From Candidatus Omnitrophota bacterium (lineage in GTDB: Bacteria > Omnitrophota > Gorgyraeia > Gygaellales > Profunditerraquicolaceae), in the NCBI GenBank assembly GCA_026387315.1, contig JAPLLY010000007.1:1-64000 (forward strand): a DNA stretch of 64,000 nt, written 5' to 3'. Each line of letters opens with the position of its first letter. The stretch's first letter is position 1. A program made the position numbers and the translations under genes. Below, piece after piece: positions 37,845 to 46,842 of this stretch. The notes below the pieces were generated by a model. That model saw only the letters and a program-made list of their open reading frames with translations, was not told the origin of the DNA and ran no database searches.

Positions 37845-40242
37845 TTATTTATCCAAAATAAACGACTTGGTAAAAACACATAAAAAATTAATTATCGGGT
37901 TATTAGGCCTGGTGATTCTGGCCTGCCTGATTGGCCTAAAATTTATTAAATACAATAACAATATCGAATTGATGCTGCCGGCAGATAGCCAGGTGCAGCA
38001 GTCCATGCGTTTTTTACGCGAATCTAATTTCTCGGATAAACTGGTTATTTCCCTAAAACTTAATGGCCAAAAGCATTCTACTGATGATTTAATTTTAGCT
38101 ACGGATAAGCTAATTAACTCCATTGACTCTCCTTTGGTTAAACAGGTAATCGGTAGTGTTTCCAGCGCTAACTTTATGCAGGAAATGATTTTTTTTTTAC
38201 AGTATTCCCCGCAACTTTTAGGCACTGAATCTCTAATTAAACTTAAAAATCTACTCCAACCCCCGGGCATTAAAGAACGCTTGAGCTTTATCTACCGGCA
38301 GAGCTTAACCCCGGGAAGTTCCTTGCTCATGCCTTTTTTACGCGCTGATCCGCTTAATTTAAGCTCAGAAATCTTAGGTAATATTGGAAAACTTTCCCAA
38401 TCTTCGGGTTACGATATCACCATTAATAACGGCCACTTTGTGAGTGAGGATGGCCGAACCACCATGATTATTATTAAAACCTCGGTGCTTTTAACCGATG
38501 GGTTTGGCAGCCGTAAAATAGTTAGTTACTTGCAGGAAAAATTGCGCGGTATCCCTGATTTTATTTCCGCTGATATTATCGCCGGGCACATGCATACGGT
38601 AAAAAACGAAGATCTAATCAAAAAGGACATCTGGTTTACCTCAGTTATCGCTGCCTTGGGATTCCTGCTATTATTTTTATTTATCTTCCGTGATTGGCGC
38701 TCGATAATAATTTTTGCCATGCCTTTAGGGGCAGTATTAATCTCAACAGGCGTTGCTTTTCTTATTTTTAAAAACCTTTCGTATTTTGTGATCGGCCTGA
38801 GCACGGTTATCGCCGGTATTACTATTGACTATGGAATTTATGTTTACCTGGCAGTGCGTAAAGCCGGCAACAGCTTAGAAACACTAAGAAAAATTATAAG
38901 GCCCGTGGTCTTTGGAGCATTAACCACGATCAGTGTTTTTGCCGTATTTTTCTTTTCCAGCGTTAAAGGGTATCATCAGTTGGCGTTCTTTTCCAATTTT
39001 ACAATTCTTTTATGTTTAGGCTTCGCGCTATTTATCCTACCGCATTTTATAAAAGAAGAGGCAGTTAGCCCTAAAATTCATCAGCGTCGAGCCGATGAAA
39101 CTGGCAAAAAATTCGTTATAGGCAGTATCCCCGACTATCTCTGGCTGATCTCCTGGTGCATACTTATAATTATCATGCTGGGATTAGCTGCCCGTTTAAA
39201 ATTTAATAATGATATCACGCAATTTGATGGAGCAGGTAAAGAGATCGCCAAAAGCGAAGAAGAATTTCACCACACCTGGGGGGCCAAAAAGCTGCCGGCA
39301 GTGTTTGTGGTTTCTGCCGAAACACTCCCAGGCGCCTATGAGCTTAATGACGCAGTATATGAGGCGGCAGTAAAAGCCATTGGCCAAGAGAATTTTAATA
39401 GCCTTGCTTCGATTTGGCCGGGGATGGCTAAACGTAAGGAAAATTTAGAAGCCTGGAATACATTCTGGACTCAAGAAAAAATAAAAGAATTCCAAAATAT
39501 GCTGTTTGAGTATGGGCAGCCTTTTAATTTCTCTGACGAGGCTTTTGCGCCATTTATCCAACAGCTGCATACCCAAACAAGCCTGGAGATGGAACCTAAA
39601 GGCTTAGTTTTCTTTGAACAGTTAAAAGAGCAGTTTGTGCTTAAAAAAGATGGCGCATATCAAATACTATCTTTTTTTCCGGATCAGGATGAGTATATTG
39701 CCAAGTTATCCGGAATCAAGAACGCTTACCCGGGAACTTTTTTAGTTTCCCGGAAAAACTTTTCGCGGCAAATTTCCCAGGCACTGAGCGGAGAATTTTT
39801 CTTTTTAGCGTTTTTGGCGATTTTTTCTACCCTCGGCCTAACTTTTCTATTATTAAAAAACTTGCGCTTAACCATTCTGGCCATGATCCCGGTTGCCACT
39901 GCCCTAGCCTTGATTGCCGGAGTAACGCATTTAGCCGGGCTAGCTCTAAATATTCCCAGCGTGATTGCCGCCATGGTAGTGGTGGGGATAGTCAGTGACT
40001 ATGGAATGTTTATGGTGTATTATTGTAAATATAGATATCAGACCGGAACCATTATTGCCGTAACCCTGGCCGCGGTAACTACGCTGATTGGGGCAGGGGT
40101 GCTTTTATTTGCCCAACATCCGGTATTATTTTCTATAGGCATAACCTTGGTAACCGGAGTCTTGTCTGGATATCTTTCCAGCTTGCTGATTATCCCCGCG
40201 CTATATAGATTATGGAAGGTAAAAGTTGATGTATCGGTTTAA
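37834..40242 (+). CDS. MMPL/RND-type lipid exporter
   Basis: 802 residues. There are twelve transmembrane segments in two sets: a first helix near residues 18-34, then clusters at about 265-400 and 655-800. Two large periplasmic loops lie between them. Sequences such as VIAGITIDYGIYVYLAVR and VVVGIVSDYGMFMVYYCKYR carry the paired Asp-Tyr proton relay typical of MMPL proteins. It would pull the lipid product from the inner membrane, handing it to the LolA carrier. Its stop overlaps the following lipoprotein start. Confidence 0.88.
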   Translation: MSANYLSKINDLVKTHKKLIIGLLGLVILACLIGLKFIKYNNNIELMLPADSQVQQSMRFLRESNFSDKLVISLKLNGQKHSTDDLILATDKLINSIDSPLVKQVIGSVSSANFMQEMIFFLQYSPQLLGTESLIKLKNLLQPPGIKERLSFIYRQSLTPGSSLLMPFLRADPLNLSSEILGNIGKLSQSSGYDITINNGHFVSEDGRTTMIIIKTSVLLTDGFGSRKIVSYLQEKLRGIPDFISADIIAGHMHTVKNEDLIKKDIWFTSVIAALGFLLLFLFIFRDWRSIIIFAMPLGAVLISTGVAFLIFKNLSYFVIGLSTVIAGITIDYGIYVYLAVRKAGNSLETLRKIIRPVVFGALTTISVFAVFFFSSVKGYHQLAFFSNFTILLCLGFALFILPHFIKEEAVSPKIHQRRADETGKKFVIGSIPDYLWLISWCILIIIMLGLAARLKFNNDITQFDGAGKEIAKSEEEFHHTWGAKKLPAVFVVSAETLPGAYELNDAVYEAAVKAIGQENFNSLASIWPGMAKRKENLEAWNTFWTQEKIKEFQNMLFEYGQPFNFSDEAFAPFIQQLHTQTSLEMEPKGLVFFEQLKEQFVLKKDGAYQILSFFPDQDEYIAKLSGIKNAYPGTFLVSRKNFSRQISQALSGEFFFLAFLAIFSTLGLTFLLLKNLRLTILAMIPVATALALIAGVTHLAGLALNIPSVIAAMVVVGIVSDYGMFMVYYCKYRYQTGTIIAVTLAAVTTLIGAGVLLFAQHPVLFSIGITLVTGVLSGYLSSLLIIPALYRLWKVKVDVSV

Positions 40243-40897
40243 ATTAATATTTTTATTACTTATACTCTTGGCCAGTGCCGGCTGCAGCTGTCTACCTTTT
40301 AAAAATATTGATTATGTCGCTTTAAATGATGTTAATCCGGACAATCTACTCCAGGAGTTCAAAGGATTCCTAGCGCAAAAACTCCAGGTAATTAATAGTA
40401 TTGTTTTTGAATATAAATGGCAGAGTTTTTCGGCTTTAGGCTACACTCAGTTAGATTTAGAAAATAATACTTTCCAGGTCTCTTGCATGAATCCAGTCGG
40501 GATTAAGTTATTTGAATTAACCGGAAACGAAAATACCATCAACTCTAATTTTATTTTAAAAGAATTGCTGCAAAAGGGGGACCTTCCCCGGGCAGTAGGA
40601 GAGGATATCCGCAGAATCTACTTTAATATGCTGCCATCTAGCCAAGCAAAAATTGAAAAAGAAAAATACAGAATTATTTTTAGCCAGCCCATCGGCTCAG
40701 GGCAAATGAAATATATTTTTGGCGGCAGCCACCACTGGCTGATTGAAAAACATTATTCTGAAAAAAATCGTAAACTTTGGAGTGTTTTTTATTACGATTA
40801 CCTGATGGATAAAGGCAGGCTTTATCCGGCGGGCTTAATCTTAAAGCATTATCGTTTTGGCTACAATTTAATCATTCGCTTAAAAGAAGTGCGTTAA
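40229..40897 (+). CDS. DUF3261-like envelope lipoprotein
   Basis: 222 residues from ATG at 40229. A TTG one codon earlier is possible. The signal peptide ends in a lipobox, SAGC (Cys near residue 20, then another Cys). The rest is a beta-rich domain (VFEYKWQSFSALGYTQLDLENNTFQVSCMNPVGIKLFELTGNENTINSNF), which resembles the DUF3261 lipoproteins found in APE clusters. It is probably the outer-membrane acceptor for the exported product. The family match is by eye only. It ends directly before the dehydratase gene. Confidence 0.7.
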   Translation: MYRFKLIFLLLILLASAGCSCLPFKNIDYVALNDVNPDNLLQEFKGFLAQKLQVINSIVFEYKWQSFSALGYTQLDLENNTFQVSCMNPVGIKLFELTGNENTINSNFILKELLQKGDLPRAVGEDIRRIYFNMLPSSQAKIEKEKYRIIFSQPIGSGQMKYIFGGSHHWLIEKHYSEKNRKLWSVFYYDYLMDKGRLYPAGLILKHYRFGYNLIIRLKEVR

Positions 40898-41275
40898 ATG
40901 AGTAAACTGAGACAGGAAATTAAATCCAGCCTACAAGCAATAGAGCAGGTTAGTGACCTTAAGACTTCCGCGCGTTTTGTTTTTGCGAAAAAATTTATTG
41001 GCTTTAAAGGCCATTTCCCGAATAATCCGATTTTACCCGGGGTTTGCAAAATCCAGGCGGCATTGCTGGTGCTAGAGGAACGCAAGCATAAAAATGTAAG
41101 ATTGCTTGAAATTATCCTGGCCAAATTCTTTGCCCCGGTAACCTTTAACCAGGAGATAATCTTTAACTTAGAAGAACATCCGAAAAATAGTTCGGAATTA
41201 ACGGTTACGGTTAAAGTAAATTGCGAGGATAAAAAAATAGCGCAGTTGCAGTTAAGAATAAATATATTAGAATAG
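40898..41275 (+). CDS. ApeI/FabZ-like hotdog dehydratase
   Basis: 125 residues, one hotdog domain. The core motif GHFPNNPILPGVCKIQAALL corresponds to the FabZ GHFP..P(I/V)MPGV active site with its His. The FabZ catalytic Glu in the following helix appears replaced by Gln (KIQ), as in the ApeI-type partners of APE systems that need a second subunit. The radical SAM-fused hotdog encoded at 35716 would be that partner. It would dehydrate beta-hydroxyacyl-ACP to the trans-enoyl form, giving conjugated double bonds when no enoyl reductase is present. None is seen in this cluster. Confidence 0.8.
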   Translation: MSKLRQEIKSSLQAIEQVSDLKTSARFVFAKKFIGFKGHFPNNPILPGVCKIQAALLVLEERKHKNVRLLEIILAKFFAPVTFNQEIIFNLEEHPKNSSELTVTVKVNCEDKKIAQLQLRINILE

Positions 41276-41313
41276 TAGAAAAAGAAAATGACACTTTTCG
41301 TTTTGCAGGGTTT

Positions 41314-42456
41314 ATGGTAATGCCTAAAATAAAAGCGGTAATCACAAACTACGACTTAATCACTGCCTACGGAAGAGGCATCCAGCCTCTCTGGGAGGGA
41401 ATTTTATCCGGAAAAAGCCGCATAGATAAATTGGAACGTTTTTTAACCCACTCTTTCCTTTGCCACAATGCTGCTATTATCTTGGAATTAAGCCTGCTAA
41501 AACAGGATTCCCTATTGATGCAAATGTTAAAAATGATTTTGACTAAAGATTTAAACATCATACCCAGAGACGCTTTCCTGATTTTGGCGACTACGGTGGG
41601 TGAAATTGATTTGTTAGAAAAAGCTGTGCTCAAAAAAACTAATAATCCTGAAGAAAGTAAATTAACCAATCTTTTAAAAAAAGTAAAAACTCTGGCAAAA
41701 ATTAAAGAAGAAGGCATGCTTATTTCCTGCGCTTGCGCCTCTTCCAGCACAGCGATTGCTGAGGCTGCCGGGATTATTGAAAGCGGTAAAGGAGACTGCG
41801 TTTTAGTGGTTGCGGCGGACGCGGTAAGTGAATTTGTTTTTAGCGGATTTTCCTCATTAATGGCCTTAGATAAAGATAGGGCCAAACCCTTTGACAAAAA
41901 TCGCGGCGGTTTATCTTTGGGCGAAGCTGCAGGGTTTATCCTCTTAATGAGCCAAGCCCGGGCAAAAAAAGAAAAAAGGCAGGCTTTAGCTCAGGTTGCC
42001 GGATGGGGATTAAGCTGCGATGCCCTTCACATGACCGGGCCAGCGCGTAATGGAGAAGGCTTAACCCGGGCAATAGCTTGCGCATTAAAAAAGGCGGATA
42101 CAGCTTTGGGCCAAATCGGCTGTATATCCAGCCACGGCACAGGCACGCTTTACAACGACGCTATGGAGCTAACAGCTTTTAAAAATATATTTAAAAATCA
42201 TACTACTGCGGTTTATTCCATAAAAGGAGGCCTGGGGCACACCTTAGGCTCAGCTGGGCTAATTGAGACGATCCTGGCCTTAAAAGTGCAGCAAGAAAAA
42301 ATTATTCCCGGGACAGTAGGTTTAAAAGATATTGACGCGCCAGCCGCAGGATGGGTGAACTCATTGCCGAAAAAATTAAAACAACCAACGATTATGCTAA
42401 ATAACTGCGGATTCGGCGGAATAAATGCCGCCTTAATACTAAAAAGCCTTAACTAA
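41314..42456 (+). CDS. Beta-ketoacyl-ACP synthase (active type)
   Basis: 380 residues, a diverged ketosynthase. The catalytic Cys141 is in ISCACASSSTAIAEA, the first His in SSHGTGTLYND and the second in GGLGHTLGSAGL. The PFDKNRGGLSLGEAAGFILL block is clear. The first ~130 residues are far from FabF and shorter than usual. It precedes a truncated, cysteine-less ketosynthase-like gene at 42488, an arrangement like a ketosynthase with its chain-length partner. Two start codons (41314, 41320) lie close together. Confidence 0.85.
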   Translation: MVMPKIKAVITNYDLITAYGRGIQPLWEGILSGKSRIDKLERFLTHSFLCHNAAIILELSLLKQDSLLMQMLKMILTKDLNIIPRDAFLILATTVGEIDLLEKAVLKKTNNPEESKLTNLLKKVKTLAKIKEEGMLISCACASSSTAIAEAAGIIESGKGDCVLVVAADAVSEFVFSGFSSLMALDKDRAKPFDKNRGGLSLGEAAGFILLMSQARAKKEKRQALAQVAGWGLSCDALHMTGPARNGEGLTRAIACALKKADTALGQIGCISSHGTGTLYNDAMELTAFKNIFKNHTTAVYSIKGGLGHTLGSAGLIETILALKVQQEKIIPGTVGLKDIDAPAAGWVNSLPKKLKQPTIMLNNCGFGGINAALILKSLN

Positions 42457-42487
42457 AATGTTTACCAAACAACTGCTAAATATATAA

Positions 42488-43033
42488 ATGATTAAGGGAA
42501 CGGGTTGGATTACACAAAAAAAATACGGATGCCAAAAACAACGCTGGCAGCAGGAATACTCGGATCTAAAATCTTTGTATAGCCGGCTGCGGCCGGAGAT
42601 ATTCAGCTATCCGGTAGCAAACTTTTTCCGCTTTGATACGGTTTCTAAGTTAACTACCGTAAGTATCGCCTTGGCATTATTTGACGCAAAAATAGGCTAT
42701 TGTCCAGGCAAAAAACAGGATATCAGCATCCTGGGTACAAATTCTAGCGGCGCCCTGGAGGCAAATTTAACCTATTTTAATGATTATATTGCTAATGGGA
42801 GAACTCTGGCGAGGGGAAATCTTTTTATTTACACCTTACCCTCAAGCCCTCTGGCTGAAGCAGCTATACATTTCGGCTTAACCGGTAAACTCCTGTACCT
42901 GGGATTCGCGAAAAATACTGAAAAAGAATCTCTAAAATACGCTTTAAATATGTTTAAAACTGAAACCCACAAAACTATAATTTTAGTGAATGCCGATTCT
43001 AAAACAGCAACTGCTTATATATTGCAAAGATGA
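42488..43033 (+). CDS. Truncated ketosynthase-like (chain-length-factor-like) protein
   Basis: 181 residues resembling only the N-terminal half of a ketosynthase: SVSIALALFDAKIG-type helix, GTNSSGALEANLTYFNDYIANGRTLARGNLFIYTLPSSPLAEAAIHFGLTG. It then ends with a short strand-helix region where the catalytic Cys should be (KLLYLGFAKNTEKESLKYAL) and has no Cys there. Such partial ketosynthases occur next to active ones in APE-type clusters and may act as structural or chain-length partners. It follows the 41314 ketosynthase by 31 bases and overlaps the next gene by 4. Confidence 0.7.
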   Translation: MIKGTGWITQKKYGCQKQRWQQEYSDLKSLYSRLRPEIFSYPVANFFRFDTVSKLTTVSIALALFDAKIGYCPGKKQDISILGTNSSGALEANLTYFNDYIANGRTLARGNLFIYTLPSSPLAEAAIHFGLTGKLLYLGFAKNTEKESLKYALNMFKTETHKTIILVNADSKTATAYILQR

Positions 43034-44289
43034 AAATAAAGCTCATCTATCCAAAATGGCCAAAATTAAAAAATCAACCGGAGTTTAATCTGCCTCCGCA
43101 TGGCCCGGTTTGCTTTGCCGCGACTATTCCGGCAAGTGTTCAGGTTTCTTTTTGCGATGAGAATGTTGAACCGTTGGATTTTAATGAAGAGGCGGATTTT
43201 ATCTGTCTATCGGTAATGTTAACCTGCCAGATGCCCCGCGCCTGGGAGATTGCCGATAAGTACCGAGAAAACGGCAAAAAGGTTCTTTTTGGCGGAATTG
43301 CTGCCATGCTGCATCATGAAGAGACCTGTGCGCATGCCGACAGTATATTTTTAGGAGAGGCTGAAGGCAGGATGGAAGAGGTAATCGCGGATTTTAAAAA
43401 TAATAAATTAAAAAAAGTTTATAATTATTTAAATAACTTCCCAGATACAAATTTAATCGGTACGGCGCGGCGGGATATTTTAAAACGGCCGCTCTATAAT
43501 TTCCGCGGAGTACAAATGGTGGACTTAGTGCATGCTTCGCGCGGCTGCCGCTTTAACTGTTTTCCCTGCTGCACCCCGTATTTAGGAGGATGTAAATTCC
43601 GGCCGCGGCCGATTAATTTAGTAGTTAAAGAATTAGAGAGTATCCAGAATAACCGTTTATTTATCGTGGATAACTCTCTGGCTCAGGATGATCGCTGGGA
43701 AAAGGAATTATTCAAGGCGATTACGCCTTTAAAGAAAAAATGGGTCTCTCATCCGATTAAAGACACTGACGAAATCCTGGACCTGGCGGCTAAGGCCGGA
43801 TGCTGGTATGTATATCAGGCAGTAGTGGATACCTCCGAGCATATCCGCAAAAAAGTCAAACGCCTGCAGGACAGGGGAATCGGCATAGAAGGAACGATAA
43901 TTTTAGGTATGGATGATCACGATGAAGACTATATTAAACGCCTGGTTGACTTTTTGCTGGATATAAAATTAGACCTGGCGGAATTCACCATTCTTACTCC
44001 TTTTGCGCATACCCCCATCAGGGCGCAATTAGAAAAAGAAGGGCGTATTCTGCATAATAACTGGATCAGTTATACCGGAGGCGAAGTTGTGTTTAAACCG
44101 GCAAAAATGAGCCCGGACACATTGCAAAAAATGTATGAATACGCCTGGAATACTTTTTATTCGGGTTTTGGAAAAGAAGTGAAAATGGCCAAGCTTTACC
44201 TTAAGGTCATCGAAAAAGAAAAACTTGACGGCACATATTCCGGCCTCCCGCTAAGAAACAGGTCAAAATGGGGGAAAAAACAGCCATGA
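43030..44289 (+). CDS. B12-binding-type radical SAM enzyme 1
   Basis: 419 residues with an N-terminal Rossmann-like B12-binding-type region (VQVSFCDENVEPLDFNEEADFICLSVMLTCQM...KVLFGGIAAMLHHEE) and a radical SAM core. The cluster motif is C173-x3-C177-x2-C180 (RGCRFNCFPCC). This architecture is shared by the BchE/P-methylase-like enzymes that methylate or cyclise unactivated carbons. A classical DxHxxG cobalamin-ligand motif is not seen, so cobalamin may bind base-off without His or may be absent. The substrate is probably the growing or finished chain. Confidence 0.8.
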   Translation: MKIKLIYPKWPKLKNQPEFNLPPHGPVCFAATIPASVQVSFCDENVEPLDFNEEADFICLSVMLTCQMPRAWEIADKYRENGKKVLFGGIAAMLHHEETCAHADSIFLGEAEGRMEEVIADFKNNKLKKVYNYLNNFPDTNLIGTARRDILKRPLYNFRGVQMVDLVHASRGCRFNCFPCCTPYLGGCKFRPRPINLVVKELESIQNNRLFIVDNSLAQDDRWEKELFKAITPLKKKWVSHPIKDTDEILDLAAKAGCWYVYQAVVDTSEHIRKKVKRLQDRGIGIEGTIILGMDDHDEDYIKRLVDFLLDIKLDLAEFTILTPFAHTPIRAQLEKEGRILHNNWISYTGGEVVFKPAKMSPDTLQKMYEYAWNTFYSGFGKEVKMAKLYLKVIEKEKLDGTYSGLPLRNRSKWGKKQP

Positions 44290-45659
44290 GGGTTTTTTTG
44301 ATTTCATCAAATGTCGCCAGCACCCCTTATTCAGTTTATCCGCTGGGTTTAAGCATGATCGCCGCCAGCCTTAAAAATGCCGGCCACCTTGTGCAACAGT
44401 TTGATTTTCTGGCCTCCAACCGCTCTCTAGAAGCATTAACCGGCGCAATTGGCGAATTCAAACCTGAGATTATCGGGATATCTATCCGCAATATTGATAA
44501 CGTTAATTTACTTAACGAGCAACGCTATATCGATACTGTAAAAAATATCGTCCTTGAGATCCGCCAAGTGAGCTCGGTAAAAATAATTTTAGGCGGCTCA
44601 GGTTTTTCCATCATGCCGGAAACAATCTTAGAGAAAGTTAGCGCGGATTATGGAATTGTGGGGGAAGGTGAAGCTTTAATCGTCGATTTTATTAACCAGG
44701 CGCGCCAAGGAGCCTACCCAAGACAGAAGGTTATCCGTTCTGCGCCAAAATTATTCTTAAAACAAATTCCTTCGGCCTGCTATGATGCCAACATCATGCA
44801 ATTTTATCTTAAAAGCGGCAATGTCGCCAGCGTTCAGACTAAACGCGGCTGCGTGCATAAATGCGTATACTGTTCTTATCCGATTCTCGAAGGACAGAAT
44901 ATCCGTATTCGCGATACCCGGGCAGTAGTCGATGACATTGGAAATTTGATTACCAACTTCGGCGCAAAATATATTTTCTTTGCCGATTCGGTATTTAACG
45001 ATGAGGAGGGTAATTATCTTAAAGTTCTCGCGGAAATGAAAAAACGCAAAATCAATATTCCCTGGACCGCCTTTTTTAAACCTCAAGGCTTAGATGATTC
45101 TGCGCTGGCGCTGATGCAGGGAACCGGCTTAAAAGCCGCGGAGATCGGCGCAGATGCTTGTTCAGATACGACTTTAAAAAAACTAGGCAAATCATTTTTA
45201 TTCAAAGATATTACTGAATGCAACGCGCTTTTTGCTAAATATAACATTGCCACCGCGCACTATTTTATGTTCGGCTGCCCCGGAGAGACGGAAGAAACGG
45301 TGATGGAGGGCATAAATAATATCAAGAATTTACCGAAAACCGCTTCTTTTATTTTTATGGGGATACGTATTTTGCCGCAAACGCCTTTGGCGCAGTTAGC
45401 GATTAAGGAAGGCCTGATTAAACCCGGGCAGGATTTGTTTGAACCGGTTTATTATATTGCTCCGGGAATAGACAGAAAATGGCTGCAGGAGACCTTGACG
45501 TCAGCTTTTAAAGGAATCCGTAATTGCGTTTTTCCTCCGGATGCCTTAGACAGCAGCCTGGCATTCTTGCACAAATTAGGTTACTCCGGCTCGCTTTGGG
45601 AGATGCTCATCCCGGGCAATGCCAAACGCAACCGCAAAAAACAAAATGTCCAAAAGTAA
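44286..45659 (+). CDS. B12-binding-type radical SAM enzyme 2
   Basis: 457 residues from ATG at 44286, chosen for its ATGA overlap with the preceding stop and GGGGGA Shine-Dalgarno. Six extra codons upstream are possible. The N-terminal half is a B12-binding-type domain (YSVYPLGLSMIAASLKNAGH...SVKIILGGSGFSIMPE, GIVGEGE). The radical SAM motif is C189-x3-C193-x2-C196 (RGCVHKCVYC). The FFADSVFNDEEGNYLKVLAEM and FMFGCPGETEETV segments are also typical. It probably works with its tandem neighbour; the reaction cannot be told. Confidence 0.82.
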   Translation: MRVFLISSNVASTPYSVYPLGLSMIAASLKNAGHLVQQFDFLASNRSLEALTGAIGEFKPEIIGISIRNIDNVNLLNEQRYIDTVKNIVLEIRQVSSVKIILGGSGFSIMPETILEKVSADYGIVGEGEALIVDFINQARQGAYPRQKVIRSAPKLFLKQIPSACYDANIMQFYLKSGNVASVQTKRGCVHKCVYCSYPILEGQNIRIRDTRAVVDDIGNLITNFGAKYIFFADSVFNDEEGNYLKVLAEMKKRKINIPWTAFFKPQGLDDSALALMQGTGLKAAEIGADACSDTTLKKLGKSFLFKDITECNALFAKYNIATAHYFMFGCPGETEETVMEGINNIKNLPKTASFIFMGIRILPQTPLAQLAIKEGLIKPGQDLFEPVYYIAPGIDRKWLQETLTSAFKGIRNCVFPPDALDSSLAFLHKLGYSGSLWEMLIPGNAKRNRKKQNVQK

Positions 45660-46842
45660 TTCCCCGGTTAATTCAGATATTTGGTGCGTAATTCCTGTTT
45701 TTAACAATAAAAGCACAGTTAAAGAGGTAGCTTTAGGCTGCCGCAAATATCTTGAGCATATACTGGTGGTTGATGATGGCTCGGCCGACGCGGATATTAA
45801 GGCATTGTTTAAAAACAGCGATATCCAGGTTTTAAAACATCCAAAAAACCTGGGCAAAGGCCGGGCGATTCGCACCGCTTTAGATTTTATCCAAAAGCAG
45901 GCAGGTAAATTTATGCTGACCATTGATGCCGATGGCCAGCATTATCCGCAGGATATCGATAAATTCATTTCGCTATTAAAAGAGGACCAAACTTCAATAA
46001 TTATCGGCTGCCGGGATTTTAAACAAAACAATATCCCCGGAAAAAGCCAATTCGGCCGCGCATTTTCAAACTTCTGGCTACGCTTAGAAACTGGCGCGGT
46101 GATTGGCGACACGCAAAGCGGACTGCGCTGTTATCCGGTAAAATATCTTTCGCAAATTAAAACCAGCGGAAATTACTATGACTTTGAAACCGAGATTTTA
46201 ACCCGCGCTTCTTGGTCAGGATTAAAAATAAGAGAAGTGCCGATTAATGTTTTTTATCCGGAGCCGAGTTTACGCGTTAGCAGTTTTCATCCTTTTATCG
46301 ATAACCTGCGCATCAGCCTGATGCACATCCGCCTCTTGGGGCGCAGGCTTCTGCCCATACCCTATTCTAAAGTAGTGCGTTTAGAAAAAACATCCTCACC
46401 GGTAAATATCTTCATTCATCCCATAAAATTAATCAAAACCTTACTTAAAGAAAATGACTCACCGCTGGGGTTAGCCAGCTCTGCCGGAATAGGTATTTTT
46501 CTGGGCGTTTTACCTTTAGTTTCAATACATATACTGGCAGTTCTTTATCTAACCAACAGGCTGCATTTAAATAAAATAATGGCCTTAAGTATTCAGAATT
46601 TATGCGTGCCGCCTTTGGTGCCGGTTGCCTGCATCGAACTGGGGCACTTTATGCTTTACCGGAAATGGCTTACAGATGTTTCCTGGCAAGTAGTTTTTGG
46701 CTCAATCCCCGAAAGGCTCTGGGAGTGGTTTCTGGGTTCTTTAATCCTTGCTCCCATCCTGGCATTAATCACAGCTATAATTATATATTTTATCACCCGG
46801 GCAATACAAAGAAAAATGATCAGCCATGCAGAAATCTCCTAA
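45619..46842 (+). CDS. GT2 glycosyltransferase fused to DUF2062
   Basis: 407 residues. The N-terminal family 2 glycosyltransferase domain has CVIPVFNNKSTV, ILVVDDGSADAD, LGKGRAIRTAL and the metal-binding TIDADGQHYPQD. TQSGLRCYP and YDFETEILTRA complete the dolichol-phosphate-mannose-synthase-like group. From about 275 follows DUF2062 with three membrane helices (GLASSAGIGIFLGVLPLVSIHILAVLYL). It probably puts a sugar on a lipid or on the polyene. Start uncertain between 45619 and 45646; both overlap the previous gene. It overlaps the next gene by 17 bases. Confidence 0.82.
   Translation: MPNATAKNKMSKSNSPVNSDIWCVIPVFNNKSTVKEVALGCRKYLEHILVVDDGSADADIKALFKNSDIQVLKHPKNLGKGRAIRTALDFIQKQAGKFMLTIDADGQHYPQDIDKFISLLKEDQTSIIIGCRDFKQNNIPGKSQFGRAFSNFWLRLETGAVIGDTQSGLRCYPVKYLSQIKTSGNYYDFETEILTRASWSGLKIREVPINVFYPEPSLRVSSFHPFIDNLRISLMHIRLLGRRLLPIPYSKVVRLEKTSSPVNIFIHPIKLIKTLLKENDSPLGLASSAGIGIFLGVLPLVSIHILAVLYLTNRLHLNKIMALSIQNLCVPPLVPVACIELGHFMLYRKWLTDVSWQVVFGSIPERLWEWFLGSLILAPILALITAIIIYFITRAIQRKMISHAEIS

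Noticed and set aside
41367-41897. 176-codon minus-strand frame
   Set aside because: It is the longest antisense frame, but it lies within a ketosynthase gene with an intact catalytic site and contains no recognisable motif.
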